DNA from: Cylindrodendrum hubeiense
Taxonomy: Eukaryota; Ascomycota; Sordariomycetes; Hypocreales; Nectriaceae
Length of the DNA: 33,557 nucleotides
Direction: 5' to 3'
Assembly: GCA_014621425.1 (NCBI GenBank)
Contig: JAANBB010000428.1
Span: 1-33,557 of the forward strand
A model generated the notes under the pieces. That model was not told the origin of the DNA, did not search any database, and saw only the letters and a list, made by a program, of their open reading frames with translations. Both the position numbers and the translations under genes were made by a program. Positions 18,901-30,576 of the stretch are shown here, piece by piece. Within the stretch, counting starts at the first letter, position 1; each line of letters starts with the position of its first letter.

Positions 18901-21457
18901 TCTGTAGAAGTCTGTCCAGACGCCACTTCTGGCTGATGGCTGCCGGTCTTCGCATGTAGAGCTCAGGGCTCAGCCACCAATCGTGGATGTAAATGACATC
19001 CTTGGCCATGTTGATAGCTCGCGAAACGTTCCACATGTAATCACGCCCATCAACGAGCCATTGAGCGAACACACCAGTTCGTACGGGGGAGAAACTGTCG
19101 AACCGCTTCTTCTGGTACCAGAGGGTTTGTTTCAGCATCTCATTGATCGAGTGTTCGAACTGCCTCATGACGGACTGGTTACGCGAGAACAGGCGCACCT
19201 TGCGTTCGGAAGTGTGTAGGGTCAAAGTGTGATGTTTCTCCGGAGGCGCCTCGACCGTCAGATCGATTTCTGACCTCTTCTCGCTGGAGCCGAGATGGCC
19301 CATTTTATGTCGCTTAGACACAATTCTGAACTTGGAATCAACGAGGTAGACATCGTAGATGTTCATGTTCTCGGGTGACTCGACGCACACGATGTAACTC
19401 TGTCGAACAAGGAACCACTTCCGGCTATGTCGAGCAATCACCTTGCCTGGGGTCAGGACACGACGGAAGTCCAGGCCCTTGGACGACTGAATGTGAAGGT
19501 AGCCCTCTTTGCCATGATAACTACCCTCAGCAGCAAGTCGAACACCCAGCGCCGAAAGCTCAAGGAAACGACAGAGTCGGTTGCTATCCGCCCTGAACAT
19601 GAGCCATCGAATCATCTCGGAAAGATACTTCTCCAGGATGCGGCGCTGCTTCTCCACGTAACGCTGCCTGCGGGTCGCCAGGTCCACCGCTGGTACGCCG
19701 AGACCTTCGGACTGTGACATCTCACCGGGATCGGTAATTCCGGTTGATCTTCGTCGCATACCCAAAAGGCTACGGCCGCCCTTCCTCCTTGGTGCCATGG
19801 TTGGCGTGTCAAGATCGCTCATAATACCCTCAGCTGCTTCGGTAGCTGTGGCGTCACCAGCCGTGTCCTCGCCACGGCCGCTAGCCAGCTCTTCCTCATC
19901 ACTATCCTCGCCCTTATCACCCTTCTTGCGGGCTCCGCGCAAATAGGGAAAAGCCGAGTAAGGGAACTTGGGCTGCTTTGGGCGGCCACCTGTTTCCAAT
20001 CGGACAGGCATATACTTCTCGTTTCCAATGGCGAACTTGTAGCGCAGATGAAGATTGTAAATGTCTCTCAGTGTTCGTGAGACTATCCAGCCCATCCTAC
20101 TTGGGCCACTGCCGTACTCAAGTTCAATGGTGAACAACCAATGGCGGTCTTTGTCGTCGTCAGGAGCCGGACTGCTATCAGTAATGCGCAGCTTCAGCTG
20201 CTCCAAGAGAACAGGAATCCTCTTGTTCCCATGTTCGTCTCGTTGAATCATGCTAGCAAGCATCAGAACAGCAGGGGCACCGGCCCTCAGCTCGGCCATC
20301 AACTCTGCTGATTTGTAGTAGTCGAATCGATCCTCCTTCTTTTGTCGGAGAAGCTTTAAAGTGTTCTTGACTTGCTTCCATTTCTGAGCACCAAAGGTCG
20401 AGGCTCGTTCAGAGGTGAAGAATGGGCGTTTAGGAGTCATGGCATCGCCATCTGATACGCCGCCACCTCCGAATACGGTAATTCGACGCAAGTGACCCAT
20501 ACGCCGTCCTACAACAGCTGTGCTCTCTCCCTCCTCTCCCTCCTCACCCGAATGTCGTACAGTCGGGTTCATCCAGGACTGACCTCTCCGATATGTCATA
20601 CCCAACCGATCACGACCTTCGCCTTCAGAAACACCAAAATCGGCTCCAGTTGCGTCCGGCATGCTGGCGCGACGTCTTAGGAGCCGATCATAAGTGCCCG
20701 GCATGTCCGTGTCAAGGGGAAACCGTCTGGGGGTCGGCGGATTGGACATATTTGTTTTCTTAGGGCGACGCATCCTTCTCTTCGTCTTCTTCTTCTTCGA
20801 CTTGCCGTTCTCTGCACCGTTGGCCTCGTCCGCCGTCTCCTCCGCATCGGCATCCGCGTCGGTATCCTCCTCCGTCAGAGTATCCGGGATACCACGGCCT
20901 GGTCGCATACCAGTCGGCGAGTTTGTCATGGACTGTGAAGCTAAGTCGGCAGGTGTACCTGGAGACTTTGGGGTCTGGAGCCCACTGGTACCAGTCAAGG
21001 CCTTGAGCTTCGACATCAAAGAAGCTCCTCGGGATTTGCCTGGGGTGTCGGGTTCCTCCCATGAATCGTTGCGTGTGTGGCCGGCGGGAGAATCGAGAGT
21101 GTCGGGTCGGGCAAACTGAACACTTCGTCTGTCGGGTATAGCACTCCCATCTTGGTCATCACCGGCAACACGTTCCTTCTGTGATTTGGTTGACGTCGCA
21201 GTGGACTTGTGTTTCAGTGACGGTGCAGCTGAGGTTGTCTTAGGGGGGGGGGCCTCGCTTGGGGGCTCTTGGGGTACCATTGTCGAAGTTTGGATGTCGA
21301 AGGAGGGGGTTACTTCTATGTCAAGGGGAGGTAGGATAATTTGGGAGTTTCGCTTCGGGGGCGCTGGGGCGAGATGGAAATCGGGGTTGGATGGTGAGGC
21401 CGACCGTGTGCCTCCCTCCTTGGGAGGAAGCAATTCGTCCTTGGTATTTTCGGCCAT
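15983..21457 (-). CDS. SPO14: Phospholipase D of the Spo14/PLD1 type (PX-PH-HKD)
   Basis: One very long exon (21457-16041) plus, in my reading, a tiny last exon (15989-15983), giving about 1807 residues. A disordered, proline/serine-rich N-terminus of about 360 residues is followed by a PX-like domain (about 420-500, HWLFTIELEYGSG) and a PH-like domain (about 650-775, SRKWFLVRQSYIVCVESPEN). The first catalytic motif has H910, K912 and D917 (HHEKICIVDHD). The second has H1214, K1216 and D1221 (HAKTIIVDDRVALIGSANIN). This is the classic layout of eukaryotic phosphatidylcholine-hydrolysing PLD, which makes phosphatidic acid on membranes. Without the last intron the protein would end ...APLAI at a TAG. 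With the intron (16040-15990: gtaagt donor, gctaac branch, ttgcag acceptor) it ends ...APLAIYN, closer to the usual PLD ending. A 10-base G run at 21243-21252 is in frame. Catalytic residues are intact. Confidence 0.96.
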
Positions 21458-23520
21458 GATGGCTCGTCGCAGTTAATCGCAGCGACAATGGGTGCTCTAG
21501 ATTCGAGGGGTGTTGGACGCAACGGCGCAAGGGGATAACTGCTCAGACAAGCGGCCTCCCAAATGCAACATGCTGGAACGACAGGAAGCAAGGCCAAGGG
21601 GCTATCTTTGGGTCGAGTTGGTCGAATCGGTGGAATCGGTCGAGTCGATCGTCTGGTCGGTGCAAGGTAAAGGGGGTGTTCGATTCGTGGTAGGAGGTGC
21701 ACGGGTGCGTTAGTCCGAGGAAGTCGTTGGGGGTACTCCGTACTCGACGTCGAGATGCCGGGAGTATCGTCAGCCAGTCTCAACGCGTTGTCCAAGGAGA
21801 GCTGGAACGGCCACAACGGCTGCGAGGGGAAGTTTGGGCGGAAAAGCGGCCGTGGAGGTCTTCTGCAGGATAGATGTTCCGTCCGCTCAGCCTCAAGACT
21901 CAAGACGTTCACTTGTGGTTCGGGTTCGGCAAGGATAGAACTGGATGAGAAGGTGCAGGCGCTCCACGGAGTGTGAGGTGACATCCAATCTGTCGAGAAC
22001 GAGACCCTGCTGCAAGCTCGAGCCCAGCGGAGCGCTCAGGGTGATTAGACTGTGATGGGTGGGTTCTGCTTGATTGATTGCAGGGGAGGGGGCGCCCTGG
22101 GCCTGCCCTGGGGCCTCCCTAGCACGCGCCGACCTCCACTGGGACCGCCCTGGCGTCGGGGATTAGCTCAGCGTTCTAGTGGGCCCCCTAACGCCAAGCA
22201 TCGCTGAAACGCTCCCACAGAACCACACCGTTGGGGCTCTATCGTCAATACCAGGAACTAAGTTTCTCTGACAGGCCAGCTACCACCCAGGACATCCATC
22301 ATCCATGAAGATCCGCAAATCCATCAGTGAGGGCTTGTTCCCCAAACCCCATCGGCGTAGACGGGGGCTTCATGATGAACCGGATGGCCCTGTGTTGACT
22401 TGATCCAATTAATGTTGAGGGGCTGCGGGCCGGACCCAAATGTCGCTGGTTTAATTAGGTCACCTGGTTCAACCACAGAGGCGTGTTTCTACGGCCGAGG
22501 TTGAGCGCTGTAAAGGGGAACAAGAGCTGCCGACTCCTGTATACACAAATTGAGTGCCCAAATGAGGTTGTGAGTCCCTTGGCCGGTACGAATTTAGTTG
22601 CTGATCAGGGACGACTCTTAGGGGCTCACTCACCCCCTGCAGCTCTTCGCGGTCCCTTGGCTTTTCTGCAACGCTTTGCCAACCTCTGACATCGTTACCC
22701 CTGGAACCCATCCTCAAGATGGCATTTCAATGCGGTGATCATGTAGTCGCAGCATCACAGCTTAATATAGATTACCAGCCAACGACTAAAAAGCAAGCAC
22801 CTGCCCGTCATCCATCGCCCTGCACACCATCAAAGTTGATGGAATGACCAAAATCCAAACGGCCCAGTGCGTGTAGGGTAGGTGCGTAGGTGCGCCAGAA
22901 GACCACAAGCCGTTGGATCAACCCACCAATGCCAGATGCGGGATTGCACATGCGGACAGGCAGGTAGGCGTCTTGTCAATCTACAACTCTATCAGCGGCG
23001 ATGATGAGAAACGATAGGCTTTCGCCGTGGAGAATAGCTAAAGCCTGGCCCATAAATGCCCAACCAAGCTACCAAGACCTATTCGCCCTAGACTGCGGTC
23101 CAGCTGAAATAAACCTTGCAGCTTAGAGAAGCACGGCGCCGTGTCGAGCATGATTAAGCCAATGCGAAAGCTGTTATTCGGGCATGTTCCACATTCGAAA
23201 CAGAGCCGGACTTGGTCGAGGCCCCTGACCGGATGCGTCCGGCCGTAAGCCCGCCGCGAGTGAGCGAGGTGTACAAGTAAGCAATAACTAGCTGTAGCCC
23301 GGCCAGGCAGTTTGGATGATGCCAACTTTTCTCAGACATTGCATTTCCACCGCTAAAACTCTCATTCTCTTCGTAGGGATCTGTTGTGACCCATCCGCAT
23401 GCACCATCGCCCCGAATACCGTGCCACGCCTATCTCTCTGGTTTGCATGTGATATTTCATCCCGAGGTAGCTTTATAGGTAGCGGGATCCAAGACGCCAA
23501 CAGTCCTGGGGAACACCAAG
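21458..23520. other. Divergent interval between phospholipase D and the P450
   Basis: Roughly 2 kb holding the 5' leader and promoter of the phospholipase D gene (minus strand) and the promoter of the P450 gene (plus strand). The open minus-strand frame running up to 21984 overlaps the start of the phospholipase D gene and looks proline/arginine-biased by composition only. A GC-rich block lies at about 22080-22200. A TATA-like tttata sits at 23472-23477, about 45 bases before the P450 start. I see no RNA gene or mobile element. Confidence 0.5.
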
Positions 23521-25621
23521 ATGCAGTCTGTGCTGGCTCTCATCGGGCTCGCCCTCGCCTTCTCCATATACTCCTATGTTTCCAAGCTGCGACACAATAT
23601 TAGCGAGGCTAAAAGAACTGGGCTACCTTACATCGTTGCCCGTAGGCCTCTCCTCGCTCATCCGGCGTAACCGTCGCAGGCTGCTAACACGCTGTCTTGG
23701 TAGCATGTTCGCCCATTTTCTTGCCATGGCAAATGACACACAAGTTCTGGCTCCCTATCATCAGGTCCTTTCCTAAATCATGGTGGGAGGAATGGCTCGA
23801 GTATGTCCACCCAGTATCTCTAGACCTTGTCTGGATTGGATGTCACTGACACACATTGCACTCCGACAGACCTTTGATCCCGGGCTTCTCATATCGCACC
23901 CGCCATGAGCGATTCGCTCGCCATGGAGACATTTTTATCGTCGTCTCCCCAGGCATGCTATTTGTTATGGTCTGCAATGCTGAAGCCGTCCGCCAGATCA
24001 CCTCTCGGCGAGAACACTTCCCCAAGCTCACCGAGACCTACGAGATCCTGCGCCAGTTTGGGGAAAATGTATTAACTTCCGAGGGTATGGTCTGGCGCAT
24101 GCATCGAAAAATCACATCTGCCTCATTTAATGAGAAGAATGCTGCTATCGTCTTCAAAGAGGCTATCCGACAGGCCCAAGGTATGCTGAAGACCTGGACA
24201 AGGCCGACGAACAAGCGGAATGAGACTATCAATTCTCTCGACCGTGATACTATGAGACTTGCCCTCAACATTATTGCGTATGTTGGATTCGGCCTGACTT
24301 TGCTCTGGCCGGATGAGAAATTGCCTGAAGGGGCCAATCTGAAATTCGCCAAGTACGGATCACTGGAACCTGCTGCTGGCCATAAGCTGAGCTTTGTTGA
24401 CACAATCGCGACAATGCTGGAATACATCCTCATGCTACTATTAGTACCCCGATGGGTGTTGAGTATGTCTTCTATAGCAAAATATCTTGGATAAGAGCTT
24501 AGCTGACCAATGTTTCAGGACTAATCCCATCAAAAAACACGCAGCTTGCAGCAGACTCCCACGAAGACTGGACCAAGTACATGCGGGAGCTGCTCGACGA
24601 GAAGATCGAGGAGGCCGGACGCGGAGAGCGTGTAGAGGGAATGGACTTGATGGGACAGTTGGTGAGGTCGAGTTACGGAGCTGGACAGAAGACTGGTGAG
24701 GCCGTCCCTAAAAAGGGAACACTTTCACGACAGGATATCCTCGGAAACGCATTTATCATGCTCGTCGCGGGTCACGAAACGACGGCCAATGCGATGCACT
24801 TTATCCTAATCGAACTGGCCACTAACCCAGCATCCCAGCGGAGACTGCACAAGGACATTGATGAGATACTCGGGGACACGGATCCAAGCACATGGGACTA
24901 CGATAGTCTGATCAGCCCGATGATGGCCAGTATGCTAGGGGCATGCCTGAACGAAACTTTGAGATCGATGCCCGCAGTCGTTGAAATTCCCAAGAAAGTC
25001 ACGCCTGATCAAGATCAAGTCATTACCATGGATGGGCAGAAACACGTCTTACCCAAGCGCGCAATGATCTCCTTAGTTGCCGTATCCGTCCATCGAAACC
25101 CACGATATTGGCCAGCACAACCAAGCAAGATCCACACAGGCAAGGACGACATCAACGACTGGGTACCGGAGCGATGGTTCCGTAGCAGCCAAGATGCCAC
25201 GAACAAGGCTCCAGAGACGGAAAATGACCGCACGGAGGTGGAGGAATTTGGCGGGGACGGGGGCCCAGTTACAAGCGCCCAGCTGTTCCGGCCCGAAAGA
25301 GGATCTTACATTCCATTCAGCGACGGGCCGCGGTCCTGCCTGGGGCGACGAATCGCCCAGGTCGAGATCATTGTTGCACTGGCCGTTCTATTCCGGAGCC
25401 ACAGCCTGGAGCTCGCCGTGGACGAATGGGCGAGTGACGAAGAGGTCAGCGGGATGAGCCGTGAGAAGAAGGCTGACGTTTACAAGATGGCTCAGGACAG
25501 CAGCCGGGCTAAGATTGGGAGGGCCGTGTCTGTGTTGACGCTGAAGCTAAATGGAGAGCATGTACCAGTGAGGCTGGTAAAGAGGGGAGAGGAAAGGTTC
25601 GGGGATTGGGTGGACGAGTGA
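23521..25621 (+). CDS. Cytochrome P450 monooxygenase, membrane anchored
   Basis: Four exons (23521-23641, 23704-23800, 23870-24462, 24519-25621) join in frame to give 637 residues. The N-terminus is a short lumenal/transmembrane anchor (MQSVLALIGLALAFSIYSYV). The fold hallmarks are complete: the oxygen-binding I-helix AGHETT at 354-359, ETLR at 416-419 (E-x2-R), VPERWF, and the heme loop FSDGPRSCLG at 537-546 with Cys544 as heme ligand. A class II microsomal enzyme using a P450 reductase is expected. Family and substrate cannot be told from sequence. At 637 residues it is longer than a typical P450, with extra sequence before the heme loop (about 490-530). Intron 2 uses the gtatgt donor at 23801, which splits codon 73; other nearby GTs break the frame. 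No biosynthetic cluster partners are adjacent. Confidence 0.95.
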
Positions 25622-26951
25622 TGGTCTCGGGACTGGATGTACACCCCGGGATCTGTATTATTTTTGTTGGGACTCGATTTTCCCGAGACTGAAATAATAC
25701 TTAGGCAGTAGATGGGAATTAGTACTCATTTCCTTATATCTTTGGCTAAGAAGCAAGAGTATCTACCCAGGTTCTGGTGGGCCGTGTCACGAATCTGCAT
25801 GCACGTATTTGATCTCGTAGGCTGGACGGGCTGTTTGGTATAGTTGATAACAGACCGCAAGTAGCATTAGCCATTGGGAGATGGGTTTTTTGCTAGAAAG
25901 AGCCCACACGGAGCGTGATGGGGTCTGCTCATCTTTTGAGATGGCGTCTTGATGAGTAGACTAGAAGCTCTGATTGGGCTGGTTCAAATATTAGTGAAAT
26001 GACTGTGATGGGCCATCTGGCCACGAGACATCCTAGTCGTTCACGAAAGCGAGCGAGAGGATCATGCGAGCCAATTGGACAGCAAGCATCCAGAAATGTA
26101 AACAAGAGAAGGTGCAGAATGCATCGTGTCTATTTGTGAGGTTCGTGTTGTTGTTGTTTGAAAGCTGTGGCAGATACCCTAGAGCAAACATCCCTCAATC
26201 CAGAGGAAACTTGGGAAGAATCACCATCTATTTGCTGTATGTGGGATGGATTGGAGTGAGTGGTAGTCATGCACTCATCCTTTGGCACGGGATGCTACTC
26301 CATCGCGGATTTGTCCATTTCTCTCAGACGCCACCTGGGCATGGCCTGCATGAAGGCGAAGTGGGATGGAGGGGAAACCTGGAGGAGTGGATGAGTGAGT
26401 GGAGGAGTGGAGGAGGGGTTTGTTTACATTGGGGATCGGAACCCTTGGACGACGCCCGCTCCCCGCAAGTTCACTGGTACCAGCCTGTGCAGCGCACTAT
26501 AGCGCAGATCGCAAGTACTGCAATTAGGCAATTAGGCTCCCAGTGGCGGCGGCTCCAGCTTTCCAGGGACCTTCCACCCGCAAGTTCACTGAAGGTCGCT
26601 GAGAGAGCTCCAGTGGATCCCGCCTGCTTCGCCGTAGGTCCCCCCTGTCGTCCACCACAACACGTCCACTGCCCCCCCAAAAGCGTAACCTAAGCCCAAA
26701 GGAAAAAAAACATAAACAACGCCGCGGCCACCCACGCGGAACACGGGCCTCTCCCTCCCGCGCCATCACCCACGCAACCACCGACACCACCAAGACCATC
26801 ATCATCGTCATCAACCAGCATCGCCCTACCGCCGCCCGGCCGCTCCAAAAAGACGCCCACATCATCGCTGTCCCGCTGCGTCAATTGACGCCCTTTTACC
26901 ACCTCGTTTGAGCCGCCTGCTTCCCGCGACCCTGTCTACATCCATCCCACC
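25622..26951. other. Interval upstream of the HeH-like membrane protein gene
   Basis: 1.3 kb with no supportable gene. A 209-codon open frame (26064-26693, +) has random-looking composition and no domain. A 15-base direct repeat (cccgcaagttcactg at 26462-26476 and 26577-26591) and CCAGTGG/CTCCAG words cluster between 26460 and 26620, probably in the promoter of the next gene. The part from about 26690 is a likely 5' leader rich in C and A. Confidence 0.5.
26462..26591. repeat. Perfect 15-bp direct repeat, 115 bp apart
   Basis: The word cccgcaagttcactg occurs at 26462-26476 and again at 26577-26591, the same way round, roughly 360-490 bases before the next start codon. It may be a pair of regulator sites or a trace of a local duplication. 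Confidence 0.75.
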
Positions 26952-28346
26952 ATGTCCGCCTCCAACAGCTGGCTGCGCGCCCAGCGCAAGACCGACCTTG
27001 TCGAGCTCGCCGATAACATCGGCCTGCAAAAGTACGTTGTTCTTCGCCCAAACCTCCCCATTGAGCTCCGCGCGCGCATTGCCCCGCGCAGACGGATTGG
27101 AAGCGCATTTGTCGCTGTTGCGGTGCTTGTTTTGCGCCGCGCGCTTCCTTGGGCGCCTTGCCCATGATGCCATCTAAGCGACTTGCGACGCGCCCGCGCC
27201 AGCACCTGCGCCGCGACCCTGATACCGATCGCTATCGCTCGAGAGAAAGAGTACGCGCTGACCTGGATGATTTAGTTACGAGAGCTACAAGAAGCCGGAG
27301 CTCGAGACGGCGCTCGATTCCTACCTCGCCGAGAATCAGTCGCGCTTCGCCGCCAACCCCAGCCTAACAGGCTACTTCAACAGCCGCTCCAAGGCCTTGG
27401 GCTCTCCCGTCAAGAGGGAGACGCGCAAGGATGACGAGGACAAGGGCCTGAAGGTCGCCCGCCGAAGACCTACCAAGCTGTCTGAAGAGATCACGCCTGA
27501 GTGAGTCGCCCGAACCCCTCGTTTCTCTTGTCGCGCATCCCACACGCGTTGCGCAAAACACGCGCAACAGAGACTCGACGGCCTGTCTTCAAGACCACCC
27601 CAAGCTGACGAGAGTTCTTTTGCGCAAACAGGAGCGATGAGCCTCGCGCAACTACCACTGCCCTCGTCCAGACGCCCGCTCGCAGCTTCTCCCAGGTCGC
27701 CGCGCGCATTCCCCTGCCCGCTACCCCCGCCGATGTGGCTCTGGCCGTCGACCGTTCGACCCAGGTCGTGCGCCAGCGCGTCTCTTCCATGTACCAAGAG
27801 AGCGGCATCACTGAGGTCAGCCATGCGACTCGTGAGACTCTCAGCACTGTCACCAGCATCCTCTTCTGCGTTGCCGCCTTCGAGCTGTGGAATGTTCGTT
27901 GCGAGATCCTCTCCAACACCTTTGCCTTCACCATCCCCGCCATTAGCCTCATTGGTACCCCTGACTACCCTGTCTATGTCCCTGACATGTTCTTGCTCCT
28001 CACCTCGAGCTTCTGGTCTCCAGCCCTGACCTGGGCCTTCACCAGCGGTGTCCTCCCCTGCTTGGTCGGCTACTTCTTCAACCTGAGCGCCAACAGCCCC
28101 CCCTCCAACCGCCGCCGCTCTAGCAGCCACAACACCGAGTATGTTGTTGACCCCTTGACCTTCAGCATAGTCAAGGCTCTTGTATCCTACGTCGTCTACG
28201 CCCAGGGCGCCACCTTTGGTGGCCTCCTGTCCGAGACCTCAATCTTGCGTCTGAACAAGGCCGTCTACGGCGGCTACAAGGGCATTCTGGTTGGCACTGC
28301 CATCACTGGTCTCGTCAGCATCTACGACGCTGTCCTGAGGAAGTAG
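26952..28346 (+). CDS. Conserved fungal HeH/SAP-like multi-pass membrane protein of unknown function
   Basis: Three exons (26952-27031, 27276-27500, 27632-28346) encode 339 residues. The start (cccaccATGtcc) has a good context. Residues 8-48 form a helix-extended-helix pattern, RKTDLVELADNIGL then NYESYKKPELETALDSYLAE, seen once the 244-nt intron is removed. A basic, proline-containing linker follows (VKRETRKDDEDKGL, VARRRPTK), about 75-110. From about 170 there are three to five hydrophobic segments (TSILFCVAAFELW, TWAFTSGVLPCLVGYFF, ALVSYVVYAQGATFGG, GILVGTAITGLVSIY) with an arginine/serine-rich loop (PSNRRRSSSHN). The protein ends soon after the last segment. The HeH-plus-membrane plan resembles inner nuclear membrane proteins of the Heh/LEM group, but the usual MSC domain is absent, so location and role are inferred only. 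I cannot name a characterised homologue. Confidence 0.8.
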
Positions 28347-30576
28347 GCTCTCTATGCCGGGGACACGACTACGTACAGATTAAAGCTGTCGCGATAATCT
28401 GTGCGCCTCGTATCCCACGTGGGAAAGCATCTTTTGAATCTCCCCTCATCCCGCGTTAGCAAGATGCTACCTCGACCAACAACTACCTTGCCACGAACCT
28501 CACATGACTACACGCACCAAAACTGTTTAATCACGTACTCTCTCCCCCAATTCGCATTATTCAAATTATCCTTCTTCTGGGGGCGTTGACGGCGTCGTGG
28601 GGCTTTTGATACCTGGGGAGGTTTTTACTCTTCACCACCGTACCGCTTCAACTTTCGGTCTGGTCTTGATTTACTTTTGTCGTATGAGAAGTGGCGTGTG
28701 TTGAGCTGTGGTGACTCGTGGGTTTAGTACTCTCGTTGACATTGCTTGCCTACGCGCTTCACTTGGCCAAGGATAATTTCCCAGGACGCTCTGGAAACGA
28801 GCAACTCGGAAAACAAACTGGACTGGGAGAATGGTTGGGGGGATTCGTTGGTTATGAGACGATTTTGATGTCACTGTTGTGTTTTTGCTGGTTACTTTTT
28901 TGTCCTTTTGCAATGAGCATTGTTTTTATCGGGACCCGGGGAAGAACATACAATCCCAGCCCAGATCGATAGGATCGGGGTAACCCTGGGATAGGCGCCT
29001 TGAATGAGTGAACGAAGGATGGATGGATGGATGGATGAAGGGATGGATGGGGCTGGAGGGTTGGTGGGCGGATGGCTGGGCTCGTACATGGGGAATGAAT
29101 TTATGCGTTTGCGCTTCTTGTGCTGAATATGTTGCTGCCCTTGCCGTGACTTTTGCCTCGTTCGTTATAACGTCTCTTGACGAGACGCTTGAGATGCAAT
29201 GCATGTCGCCTACCAGTTGGCTAACCCCAAGTACTCATCCTTGCTGTTTTAGCATGCGCGAATACCTTGGCCCTAGCTGAGCCATGATGTATCTGCAAGT
29301 CCTGCTACCTGTTGAATTCGAAGGCTGATAAGACCGCTCCTTGACTGTTGTTAACCGACCCAAAGGTACTCACACTGAACGTCAAGCCTGATTCCCTTAC
29401 ATAAGGTAGCCAGGCGTTATCGCCGTTTTCCCAGCCCCAGCCTCTCGCTGCCACACCACCTCGCCCTCAGGCCAATCGCATCCCCACCGCTCTTTTACCC
29501 CCCCAGCCTCGTTCGCGAACTAAGCTGTTCTCCGCGCAGCAGCCTTGCGGCGGTGCCGCTCGGATCCCGGCGAGATCGCGAAAGCCAGATAAGGCGTGGC
29601 GGGTACCGCGGGCCGCGCATCTACGCACCTGGGCTTAGACGACGACGTGCGTCATTGAAGAGTTTTTCTTTCTGTGGCATCTTCAGCCTCGGCTGCGGCG
29701 CTTCAGTTGGACGTCTTCGCTTATTCAAACGGGTTGTTAATCCACTGGTACCGGCAACAGCGGCACCGACCAATTCCCCACCCGGCTTTGCATGAACACC
29801 CGTTCGAAGACCTGGCCTCGCCAAAGTCTCCACAGACGAGGCCACGCAAGCAAGCTTCGTGGCCATAATACCCATCACCTCACAACCCAGGCATCCCGGA
29901 ACTCGCCTCTCGAATATCGGGTCCACCTGACACAGGAGACTATCACACAAGGGGAGCAGAGCATGTTTCGAAGCTGTTTGAATTCGACTCCTACCTACGA
30001 CCTCTTCTAATACTAGATCGAATCTATACAAGCGCACCGTGTTCACATTTGTCTTCCCAAAATTCCCCCCCAACCCAGAACGCCCCGTAGCATGGGCGGA
30101 GAACCCTTTCCGCTCCTGGTCCCGGATGCCTCGTACCCAGAAACAACATGCCACACAGATAAAAGACAACAGAATCGAGGTTTGGCAAATGAAGAAAAAT
30201 AAAATAAAAGGGGAGGTGTTAAAACCGCAGACGTCCTGGATCCCTGCTGAGGGGTGGATTAAGAAGGTGTCCCGACCTCTTGGCGAATGTACCCAAACTT
30301 GGAAAGGAAAATAAGAGGTTAAAGGTAATAAAGGGTCTAGGTAGGTCTAGGTCGAGCCAGCTGGTCTGCGACGGATGCAATTGGCCAGGGAATGAAGTGG
30401 GTGAATGAATGCAGAGATGCGCGCCGAGTCCCTCATGGCGATTGGATGTGTTGCGTGGTTCGGTGGTCGTTGGGTATATTTGTACAGATGCCCCCCTGTG
30501 AGATGCATATGTGCGTGAGGTTGTCGTGTGTGGTGATGATTTGCCTTGTTCATGACGGCGAGACGGAGAATAGCAT
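28347..30576. other. Long interval between two convergent genes
   Basis: About 2.2 kb between the stop codons of the HeH-like gene (plus) and the DUF3405 gene (minus). It should include both 3' UTRs. Open frames exist, for example 29621-30169 on the minus strand (182 codons), but none has a recognised domain, codon bias or splice support. A GGAT-type simple repeat sits at 29017-29050. The block 29440-29620 has promoter-like features (ggccaatcgc with a CCAAT word, C-rich runs), so an unrecognised transcript, perhaps non-coding, is possible. Confidence 0.45.
29017..29050. repeat. GGAT simple repeat
   Basis: ggat is repeated several times, interrupted once by gaag. It is an ordinary microsatellite in non-coding DNA. 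Confidence 0.85.

Noticed and set aside
21243..21252. A 10-base G run as another possible frameshift in phospholipase D
   Set aside because: The frame is the same on both sides (EAPPPKTT), so the run is intact.
21316..21984. A 222-codon minus-strand frame overlapping the phospholipase D start
   Set aside because: It runs out of frame through the phospholipase D N-terminus and its leader; rich in P, R, S and T by composition only.
22158..22173. A tRNA A-box-like sequence (ggggattagctcagcg)
   Set aside because: No matching B box or cloverleaf arms within the next 100 bases.
23801..23869. A suspected frameshift between P450 exons 2 and 3
   Set aside because: Using the gtatgt donor at 23801, which splits a codon, restores the frame exactly, so no error needs to be assumed.
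26064..26693. A 209-codon plus-strand frame between the P450 and the HeH-like gene
   Set aside because: No recognised family and many Trp/His/Cys typical of non-coding translation; it overlaps the likely promoter repeats.
27032..27275. Possible C/D snoRNA in the 244-nt intron of the HeH-like gene (atgatgc ... ctga)
   Set aside because: The C box has a mismatch, the CTGA is better explained as the intron branch site, and no terminal stem is evident.
29621..30169. A 182-codon minus-strand frame in the convergent gap
   Set aside because: No domain or homologous pattern that I recognise; antisense frames compete with it. Kept only as a possibility in the gap description.
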